Both the position numbers and the translations under genes were made by a program. A stretch of DNA of 64,000 bases from Channallabes apus (Eukaryota > Chordata > Actinopteri > Siluriformes > Clariidae): NCBI GenBank assembly GCA_030522415.1, contig CM060107.1:6641347-6705346 (forward strand), written 5' to 3'. The notes beneath the pieces are model-generated. The model was not told where the DNA came from and searched no databases. It saw only the letters and a program-made list of their open reading frames with translations. Numbering within the stretch: the stretch's first letter is position 1; the number at the start of each line of letters is the position of its first letter. Of the stretch, positions 42,396-54,514 are shown one piece after another.

Positions 42396-44026
42396 TGTAA
42401 GCAAATTTTGATCAACATATATTTATGCAAGTAGAAAAATAAAAAGAACTATAAGTGTACCATTATAGTATAAAAGACAGGACAAGAGTTAGGAACAGCG
42501 AAAATGGGGGGGACTGGAAAAGTCCCTAGAATCTGGGGAGCATGACAGGTCGTAAAACATAGACCAGATAAGGCGCCAGGTGCCGGACTTGCTGAAACTG
42601 AGCACACACACTTAAGGTGCCGGACGTAGCGAAGAAACTGAGTACACACACTTGGTGAAGAGTGGGGGGGGAAGATCGGAAGTACATAAAAGGATAACTA
42701 GATGAGGTAATGAAAATATGGAAGGACCAGAAACTGGACATAGCTGGAACCAACAGATGACCAAATAAGATAAGGGAGACATAAGACCAGAAATCAAAAA
42801 TAATTGGACGAACCTGAAAGATTAATGAGGGAAAGAACGGATGGTCAGGCCGTAGAAACTTGATAAGATGGGGGCTAACGGGGTGACTATGTAATCAATC
42901 ATACATTAAAACCAAAATTCAGAAGGATCAGGAGACAATGTGTGTATGTGTCTGTGCGCAGGTGGCCGGAATCTGCCAACAGAATGTGTGTGCGCAGAGT
43001 GATGAGGGAGAAACACAGAGCAGGGGTTTCCCCTATGTGTGTGTGAAAATGGTCTTGGGCACAGACTGGATGGGCAGATAAGAAATAAATCAGAGCCACA
43101 GAGAGTTTTGTGAATAACATTTTAATAAGAGTAAGACACAGGATAAAATACAGTAAGCGTATCTACATGATAATAATATAAAATACAAAGTATAAAAGCC
43201 TAACGTAAAATACAAAACACAAGGAGTAAAAAGCATCGACAGAAATAAAAGTCCTCAGAAGGAACATGAGCTGAACTGCCCTGGCTGTCCGAATCATCCA
43301 CAGAGATGATGTCATCCATGGAGAAGTTGCAGTTAGCTATAAAATAGAATAAAATGTATATAAACATTGAATAGGGTAAAATAAGGCAAATAAGTAATAA
43401 ATAATAAATAAATTAAGTACAGTAGTATAAAGGAGATGCTTACCCATGACTGGTCTTTTGAGAAATGAAGAATAAACCAAAGAAACACAAGGAAAAAGTC
43501 TTGAAAACAAGCAACACCCCTATATTTTATAAAAAGATATGAAAAGTGTAAAGATAATAGAAAATAATTATTAATGAAAATAAAGTATAATGGAGAAAGT
43601 TATGAGCATGGAGAGGAGTCAGATAGCGAGGTGTATGATGTAATGGTACAAGATAAGAAAAATTTAATTATAATGGAAGAATTAATTGATAGAAACTGGA
43701 ATAAAACAATTGATGTGGTCAGCAAAAAGAGTGTATAGAGGAGGGGTCGGGAAATTCCCCGGGACTCCCCCTCCTTCTCATGAAGTGTATAAAAGGTGTG
43801 TGTCTTTTACTGTGAATTCAGTCTGCTCTTGACAGTGCTTGTATTTATGACCTAAGCATTGCAAGTGCGGCTCACTGGGTTTTATTGCTGCAATAAATCC
43901 TCTTACTTCTTCCAGTTCTGTGTGGCGTCTGAAATCTTCTTTAATTCTGATTGTAATTAATTTGTTAACTGTTTGATATTTTAAATTGTAGGCAACTTTC
44001 AACAGGTGGAAGAATTTTCTCCCACA
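42396..44026 (+). mobile_element. solo LTR copy C
   Basis: Starts TGTAAGCA and ends TCTCCCACA. The flanks GTGA (42392-42395) and GTAA (44027-44030) match at three of four positions. TATAAAAG at 43788, AATAAA at 43892. It shares with copy B the deletion that removes most of the antisense frame, while keeping the ATG GGTAAG, intron and acceptor. Confidence 0.85.
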
Positions 44027-44617
44027 GTAACAGTTAGGGGGAAAAAATCACATACGTGTTATTTGTTTACTGGTCAGGTGTCCACATACATTTGATCACA
44101 TGGCTGTAAACAGCCATAGACTCGCCGAAAATATGTCATGTCATGTTACTGAAAATCAACAAATCGTAAAAGATGACAGTAAACCTGTGCTGTTCAAGAG
44201 GTTCAAGTTATATTCATGAGCAACGTGTGTGTGCTATCTGGGTAGTCCTGACTTGCAATATTTTCTCTTTTACTGAACTGTCTTGTCTGTTTAATTTCAT
44301 ACACACCCTTTTATACTAACAATATACTATTGCAGAGTTTTAGTTTCGTAGATGAACAGTTGAAATTAATTGTTTATATGGAGTCCAGGTAGTTATTGGA
44401 GGCTCAGGTAGACTTGTAGGAAATTCTAACATTATCGAGCGACTGCAGCCAAGTCAAATCCTCAGAGAAACAGCTGTCGACACCAGTCGAGGCCAGAACC
44501 ATCTTCATGGTAGAGTGAAACTGTCCCCAGACACCAGACGCATCCCAAAGAGACAAACCTTTAAATAAACCTTTATTATTTTCAACATGAAGCCTATTTG
44601 ATTTTGTTTGCCTAGGC
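44027..44617. other. no gene seen
   Basis: Unassigned sequence. A 76-codon minus-strand frame at 44404-44634 looks like decayed repeat sequence; I cannot name it. Confidence 0.4.
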
Positions 44618-44908
44618 CAGTGGTTCTCAAACATTTTCTGTCATTCCCCATTTAAGGGGGTGGGAGAATTTTCAAGCCCCACTTGTCAACAAAATGATAA
44701 CGAAATCAGACAAGTTTACTATTCATTGAAATCAATTTCTAAACCAATAAGATCAAATAACACCAAGTTCAAACAGATAAAAAACACGTTCAATTATTAT
44801 AACAGGCTTACAGGTACTGTTCCCTGTGGAAAACCCCCCAAAAGTGAGCTGAACTGAACCGTGTCGTGCCGTACTGTGCAGTGGAAAAGCGCCATTTGAG
44901 AACCACGG
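44618..44908. mobile_element. hAT MITE (CAGTGGTTCTCAAA family)
   Basis: Ends CAGTGGTTCTCAAAC and, inverted, TTTGAGAACCACGG. Flanks GCCTAGGC (44610-44617) and GCCTAGGA (44909-44916) match at 7 of 8. Short relative of the element inside the PPT2 gene at 54837. Confidence 0.88.
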
Positions 44909-45018
44909 GCCTAGGAAATGTAGTTACTCAGATATTCGTATTTGGTACACCGTGTACTTCGTAATACTTTTGTATAATGTTTTTTGGCTGATTTATATAT
45001 AAGAAAGGAAAGAATATA

Positions 45019-45020
45019 CA

Positions 45021-45091
<71 letters not shown>
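45019..45091. repeat. (TA)n microsatellite, left of Tc1
   Basis: About 70 bp of pure TA; the Tc1 element starts at its right edge. Confidence 0.95.
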
Positions 45092-46680
<1,589 letters not shown>

Positions 46681-46692
46681 TATATATATATG

Positions 46693-46762
<70 letters not shown>
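46681..46762. repeat. (TA)n microsatellite, right of Tc1
   Basis: Continuation of the TA tract on the right of the transposon, interrupted by TGTATG near 46691. Confidence 0.9.
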
Positions 46763-46765
<3 letters not shown>

Positions 46766-47057
46766 ATCCATCCATCTTCTATACCGCTTAATCCTGTGTT
46801 CAGGGTCGCGGGGGGCCTGGAGCCTATCCCAGGAGACTTCGGGCACTAGGCGGGGTACACCCTGGACAGGGTGCCAATCCATCGCAGGGCACACACACTC
46901 ACACACCCAATCACACACTACGGGCAATTTAGGAACGCCAATTAGCCTAACCTGCATATCTTTGGACTGTGGGAGGAAACCGGAGTACCCGGAGGAAACC
47001 CACCAAGCACGGGGAGAACATGCAAACTCCATGCACACAGAGACGGGAATCGAGCCT

Positions 47058-47059
<2 letters not shown>
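46763..47059 (-). mobile_element. SINE copy in the (TA)n tract
   Basis: Minus-strand copy of the SINE of 32961-33328, with tail CCATCCATCCATC on the plus strand and truncated in the head at GGGAATCGAGCC. TA repeats flank both sides (to 47090). Confidence 0.9.
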
Positions 47060-47090
<31 letters not shown>

Positions 47091-47094
<4 letters not shown>

Positions 47095-47680
47095 TTTCTT
47101 TATGAATTGCCAGTTTGCACTCAGTCTTTTTCTATTTAACATCATCTGCAATATTGTATTAATTTATATTAGTTAAAATTATTTAATAATTTTTTTTAAT
47201 AAATTATTTGTGTAACAATCTGCTACTGTAACACAATAATTTACCTCACGGAATCAATAAAGTTTATCGATCTATCAGTTTATCTATCTAAACACACACA
47301 CACACACACACAGCCCAAACACTTCAGGAAAAGAAAATAACCAGTATGATACACCCCTTATCAATATAATATTAAAAATATTATGTTATTATTATAATAT
47401 TTATCCTATATACGAATATATAACGTATAAACAATAAATGTTTCTAAAATATACATATTCAAGTTTCTCTTTTCCTGAAGTGGATACGTTATTATTTACT
47501 GGATGGCACTGTGTATATAAAGAAACACATTATAACTCGATAAAAATAATTATTGTGATGTTAAAGCGCAAAATGTGTGGAAACTTTGTTATATTTTTTT
47601 ATTTATGGCTTTAAAAACACACATTAACGTCTCATTAGTTTCGGGAATCGCACGCGCTTTAAACGAAAAAAACTAAACAA
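47091..47680. other. no gene seen
   Basis: AT-rich upstream region of PPT2 with a short (CA)n at 47293-47311. No supported coding feature. Confidence 0.5.
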
Positions 47681-47684
47681 ACAT

Positions 47685-47735
47685 CCCCGGAAGTGACGCG
47701 GTGCTGAAACCGGAAACAAACAGATCCGGATACAG
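47685..47735 (+). promoter_or_regulatory. likely PPT2 promoter: ETS/CRE-half motif
   Basis: CCGGAAGTGACG at 47687-47698 is the composite ETS (GABP) plus CRE-half motif common at TATA-less housekeeping promoters. Two further GGAA-type ETS cores (CCGGAAA at 47710, TCCGGAT near 47724) follow. It lies about 320 bp before the PPT2 start codon in a locally GC-richer stretch. No TATA box. The transcript start is not defined. Confidence 0.55.
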
Positions 47736-48010
47736 ATGGTGTTGTTAGAAAGCGGAGCGGTGTGTGTGAGTGAGCGCGCGCGCGTGTGTTAGTGTGTGTG
47801 TGTGTGTGAGTGTGTGTGGAGTTTAGTTCGTGTTTTGTCCGAGGAGCTGAGACACAGGTGGGGGGGATGTTAGAGAGAGGAGCAGTGTGTGTTACTGATG
47901 TGTGAGACATCAGTGTGTGTGTGTGTGTTTACATTTACAGAGAGAGTAATTAATTCATTATTGATTGATTGATTGATTGATTGATTGGGTTGTGAGGTGT
48001 TTGTGAGAGT

Positions 48011-51000
48011 ATGAGGAGTGTGTGTGTGAGAGGACAGGGTGCTCAGGGTGCTCGGGGCTCCTCGGTGTGTGTGTGCTGGGTGTTGATGCTGTGCAGTGTG
48101 TGTGTGCTGGGGTATAAACCTGTCATCATCATCCATGGACTCTTCGACACCTCGGCTGATTTCGTCAACCTGCAGAGATACATCAACCAGGTGACGCTCG
48201 AGACTCTACACGTCTGCTGTGATGGGGATCACCGCTCGATACCATACTATCACCAGACCCACGACTGCGATCCTATGAGTATCACGGTTTTTTAAATATA
48301 CAGAATCAATATTACGTTTCCCCCCTGATTCTGTTACCTTTAAAAAAAAGTTTAGCGAGAGATTAAATGCACGCCGTCCCGTATCACGTTAGTTTTCTGA
48401 CTTAACAACCAGGCGCAGCATTTAAACAATACGAACTAACCTCAAAAAAAGCGTTTAACGTTGTTGCGTCACATCAAAACATTTAGGAAAGACGTGTAAA
48501 TGAAGTAAAATCTAAAATAAATAGACATTAAACCTAGGACTGCACAATATATCGAAAAAGTATCATTATCGCGATAATGGTATACGCAATATGTGTATCG
48601 CAAAAAATTGCGATAAATGAAATCGATGAGTGTATGGTTACACGTAAATAAAAAGTAATGTTTGAAAGTTATTCATATTGTGTTGGCAGGTTTATAGTAA
48701 CAGCAAACCAGAAGTCAGAATATCTGCTGAGGGGTTTAAGTCATTCATAGTGTTTTGAAGTCTAAGTATTTGCAACTTCCTTGACATGTAGTTTCTTTTT
48801 AGCCTGAATTAGATTTAATTACATCAGACGAATATCTTTTATCTTTTACCTTACCTTTTATCTTTTTATATTTTAGTATGATCATTACATATATAAATTA
48901 TTTTTAAAAAATAGCCAATAATAATAAAAAAAAAAACATTTCTCTAGGGAAATGTTATATCGCAAGAAATATCGTTATCGCAGTGTTCAACAACAATATC
49001 GCATATTTTCCTAATATCGTGCAGCCCTAATTAAACCTCACTTAATCTTAATTTATCATTCATTTTGGCACCGACTGCTTTTTTAAACAAAATGAATAAA
49101 TAAATAAAGCGGCTCCCTTTTCTTCTTGCTACCGTCTTTGCTGACATTCCCGCGACCCGTGTTGATACGTCTTCGCTAAACTCTTGCACAAAATGCAAAT
49201 AACATATGTAAACTCGTTTTGTTTGGCTTTGCACTGATGCAAACATGTTTGAAATGACTTGAAGACGTACACACGACTTGGGTTGGTTTGTTCGCTCGTA
49301 TGCCGTAGTTGCTTCGCGTACCAGAAATGCCTCAGATGCCGGTTTCGCATTGCAAAATCTCAGTTCCTAAGTCGAAAATCCGTGAGGTGTTCGTATGCTG
49401 AGGTATCACTGTACGTCTGACCGAACGTAGCGAATAATCCAGTCCTACCACACGGGACGATGATGTGTAAATAGTTCAGAGTCGATTCGATTTGTATTGC
49501 GGTTCTGTACGTGTCATGTTTTTTTGACTATAAATATTTTTTTCTTGTAGATAAAAACGTGGAAGGTTTATACTGTATACCTCTGTATAAGGTTACAGCT
49601 CAACCTCAGAGTCTCTAATATGTGACTCTTTCCATAAACATCTGATTAACGTTAAGAAATACTTGTTTCTACAGGACGTGCAGATCCCTGTGAGCGAGTG
49701 GTTACTATAGAAACGGGAGATGATCAACTAATAATCGGTTCAGTGACATAGCATGGTTTATGTATAGTATAATATTGTATCGTAAGTGCTTAACGTGTTT
49801 CTGTAAATGATTATTTCTCACTGCTCCAGCTTTAGTGAATATTACGTTCTAATCGGAGTGTAATTTCCTCCCGCTGATAGAAAAGAGGAACAGAAACCAC
49901 AGCGCCGATAAGGGGAGTAATTATATTTACACACGTCTGATTGATGTTTAAATTAGATTAGACTCGTCTGTTTACGTAAAAATCCAACCTTTTGTACTTC
50001 ACCTTCCGCCTGTGATAAAGCACGAGACTCTCTCTCTCTCTCTTTTTTTTTTTTTTTTTTAAAGTTTAACTTCCTGTTCAGGACATTTTCAAACTGATGA
50101 GTTTGTCTAATATTCGTATAGAAAGAACAGTTTTAATTTGAGTTTGATTTAAATACCCTGTATAATCTCAGTCTATTAAAAAAAATTTACATATAAATAA
50201 AGTAAGAAAGAAATGAAGAAGTGAGTAAAGTTCAGGTCGTTGAAGACGTCTCGAGCCGAATGTGTTATTTAGCGTCTATTTTTAAACCTGGTGTAATTTC
50301 ACACTTGTATATAACAGACATCATGGGTGTGTGTGTGTGTGTGTCATGTGTCTGTGTTGGGAAGTTTCCAGTAAAGTGTGTTCTGGGATTAAATTGTTGA
50401 TTTCCCTCCAGAACAGAAAGCAGTGTAGTGCAGACAGACTCCAGCACGTGGACGGCTGTGTGACTAATCCTCGTCTGCGGCTGAAACTTTTATACACACA
50501 CACACTCATACACACACTCATGAGAGAGAGAGAGCGCTTTATTCATCCTGAAGCTTCATCAGATAGCTAGAGAAGCCGGTTCAGAACAGAATCAAACGAG
50601 GTGTTTAAGCACAACAAGGTTAATCAGTAATCAGACATCATACATCAAAGGCGAGAACAGCAGGGTGTGTAAACTTTCTGTTATTCACTGAACAGCGGTA
50701 CCTCGGCATACGAACGCCCCGCCTCATGAATTCTCACCTTTTTGCAAGAAACTTACCTCAACTTACGGAGATTTTTTTTTTTCACAGTTTGTACGGTTTA
50801 TATACTCAGCAAAAAAAGAAACGCCCCTTTTTCAGGACTGTGTATTTCAACAATAATGTTGTACAAATCCAAATAACTTTACAGATCTTCATTGTAAAGG
50901 GTTTAAACACTGTTTTCCATGCATGTTCAATTAACCATAATCAATTAATTAACATGCACCTGTGGAATAGTCATTAAGACCTTAACAGCTTACAGAAAGT

Positions 51001-54000
51001 AGGCATTTACGGTCACAGTTCTAAAAACGCAGGACACTAAAGAGACTTGTCTACCGACTGTGAAAAACACCCAAAGAAAGATGCCCAGGGTCCCTGCTCA
51101 TCTGCGTGAACGTGCATTAGGCATGCTGCAGGGAGGCATGAGGACTGCTGATGTGGCTATAGGGCAATAAATCGCCATGTCCGCACCGTGAGACGCCTAA
51201 GACGGCGCTACAGGGAGACAGGAAGGACAGCTGATCATCCTCGCAGTGGAAGACCACGTGTAACAACACCTGCACAGGATGGGTACATCCGAATATCACA
51301 CCTGCGTGACAGGTACAGGATGGCCACAACAACTGCCCGAGTCACACCAGGAACACACAATCCCTCCATCTCACAGCAAGAACTGACAAATCTGGTCCAG
51401 TCCATGAGGAGGAGATGCACTGCAGTACTTCAAGCAGCTGGTGGCCACCAGATACTGACTGGTACTGACTGATTTTGAGCCTCCCTTCATTCAGGGACAC
51501 ATTGGGAAACATTTTTACTTTATGTCTTATGGTGTTGACTCCTATAGTGTTCATACAAATATTTACACATTAAGTTTACTGAAAGTAAAAAACTGTTGAA
51601 AATCAGAGGACGTTTCTTGTTTTGCTGAGTATATATATTTACAGATGTTTTATACAGATGTTTACTCAACGCTTTTTGCTAGTTACTAACAGACATCATC
51701 ATTCCAGCAGTTGAATTTCATTTATGTTGGGTTTTTTTGTGTGTATTTGCCCTACTACTCGCCCCATGGGGATAAATAAAGTTTTTCGAATTGAAGTTTA
51801 TTTTCTGTTTATTTCATATTGTACTTCATTTGCATGTCTTTTCTAAATGTTTTGATTGTTTTTCTATGACTATAGTGTTGGAAATGTCATATTTTTCTGC
51901 GGCTGGAACGGATTATCTTTATTTACATTATCTCCTCTGGGAAAATGTGTCTCACAATATGGAATTTTCACTTTAAGAGCTCGTCTCAGGGACGGATTAA
52001 ATCCGTATGAAGAGGCACCGCCGTATAACCTCTCTGTCTCTGTGTGTGTCTCTGTGTGTGTCTCTGTGTGTGTCCCTCAGTCTCACCCCGGGACGAACGT
52101 GTCTGTGATCGACCTGTTTGACCGCACAGCCAGTCTGGAGCCGCTGTGGAAGCAGGTGGAGGGATTTAAAGAGGCCATTTACCCCATCATGCAGAACGCG
52201 GCGGACGGAGTGCACCTTCTCTGTTACTCACAGGGTGTGTGTGTGTGTTTGTGTGTTCAGTGTTTCCCAGAGGTGTGAGCACTACATACAACAAACAGTA
52301 AACACACATGACCTTTAACACAATACTTTGATTTTATTTTTACTTTTAGTGTTATATTCGTTTCACGTGTCAGAGATCCAACATACTAACCCTCCCCTCC
52401 ATCTACACGTACGTGAAACGTAAGAGGAAGTAAAAACATTAAACGAGATGAAGTAAACAACTAAACACTGTTTGGTGTATACAGATGGCACTGTTTATTC
52501 GAGCACATGCTGTAACTGTAGCCCTTTTTGCTATGAAGTAACACAAATGGAATTGGGTCACTATGTAACAGTCAGTTGTTATGTTAAGACATGCTGGTCA
52601 GCTGTTCTGGATCAGTTTGTGCAAGAACAGTATTGTGTCAAGTTTGTTTGTAAAACCCATCCATGATGAAACTGTCTCTAATGAAGACCTTCCCAGGAAA
52701 GTGAGACCAGAACTGAGCTCTGCTGCAGAGGAGACGTTCATTTAGAGACAACAGCCTCAGAAAATCACTGATTAACAACCAGCAGCTCAGATTAGAGCCG
52801 TTATGAAGCTTTACAGAGAATAAGTAGCAGATAAACATCTCAATATCAACTGTTCAGAGGAGATTATTGTGTGTTTTGGATAAACACCTTCAGTATTGTT
52901 TTACAGTGTAGAAAGAAATAAACATCAGGAACGACCATGGAGTTAGAATGTGATCCTGAACTTTGTGTGTGTCTGCGGAGCGTGTGTGTGACCGTCAGTA
53001 CGCCCTTCTTATTATTTTTACAGCAGCTGGTATACACTGTGTTTACTGCCTCTCGGTCCACCGCTCTCACGGCAGCAGAATAAACAGGTAGAGGAGCTGG
53101 AGCGCGAGTTACTGGTTAATGCATCACTGATGATGATGATGTGGTTAAAAGGGTGTGGGAATAAATCTGGGCACAGTCGGATCTGTGTGTGGGGAAAACA
53201 CTGGTGTCTGTGTCTCTGTGTGTCTGTCTCTGTCCCTGCATGTCGATCTGCTCTTGTCTTTCTATCTGTGTGCTTGCCTGTTGTACTCACTGTAACATTT
53301 CTCATTCTCTCTGTCTCTCTCTCTGTCTCTGTGCAGGAGGGTTGATATGTCGTGGAATCCTGTCTACACTAAATGACCACAACGTTCACTCCTTCATCTC
53401 CCTCTCCTCCCCTCAGTCCGGACAGTACGGAGGTCAGTCTGATTATAGTCTGTTCAGGTGTCAATGTGGCAGCTTCACACACGGGTGAACAGGATGATTA
53501 TGTTTAAAATGTGTTGTGTGTGTGTGTGTGTTTCCTCTCAGACACAGACTATCTAAAGTTTTTCTTCCCTGAGTTTGTGAAGTCCAACCTGTATATCCTG
53601 TGTTACACGGCCGTGGGCCAGAAGATCTCCATCTGTAACTACTGGAACGGTGAGGACAGACGGGGGGAGAGAGAGAGAGAGAGGGACAGAGAGATATAGG
53701 AGTAGGTAGAGTGATGGATAGAGAGTTTGATGGACATATAGATAGACAGGACACATGGGGAGATGGATTGATAGGAAGACGGATGGGCAAGTGGATTAAG
53801 AGACAGAAGAATGAACAGCTGGATGGAGACGCGGATGAATAGGGAGACGAATGGATAGCAAAATGGATGGACAGATGGGTAGGGAGACGGATGGACAGAT
53901 GACCGACAGATGGGTAGGGAGACGGATGGACAGATGGCTAGAATAATGGGTAGGTAAGGAGACGGATGGACAGATGGGTAGGGAGACGGATGGACAGATG

Positions 54001-54439
54001 GCTAGAATAATGGGTAGGTAAGGAGACGGATGGACAGATGGGTAGGGAGACGGATGGACAGATGGGCAATAGAATGGATAGGGAGACGGATGGACAGATG
54101 GATAGGGAGACGGGTGGACAGGAGGGTAGACCGAGATGGACGGATGAATGGATATGGAGACATTGGCAGATGGATGGAGAAATGGGTAGGTGGACAGGTG
54201 GACGGATGGATGGGTGCATAGAGAGATAGAACACCACACACTCCTCAGTTAGGTGCAGTGTGTCTTGGTGTGTGAACGTGTATTGACGTGTATTAAGGTG
54301 GGTGAAGGTTTGATGTTTCACCTGATGTTCCTCTGGTGTTCTCCTCCTCTCAGACCCTCATCACAGAGACATGTACCTGAACACCAGTGATTACCTCGCA
54401 CTGCTGAACAACGAGCGGCCGCACCCCGATTCCTCGGGT

Positions 54440-54514
<75 letters not shown>

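Noticed and set aside
47659..48136. His-Thr repeat frames on the minus strand at the PPT2 start
   Set aside because: They are the complement of GT repeats in the PPT2 5' region and first exon.
53796..54321. Pro-Ser-His repeat proteins on the minus strand and Met-Asp-Arg frames on the plus strand
   Set aside because: All come from the intron 4 minisatellite, whose unit lacks stop triplets in several frames.
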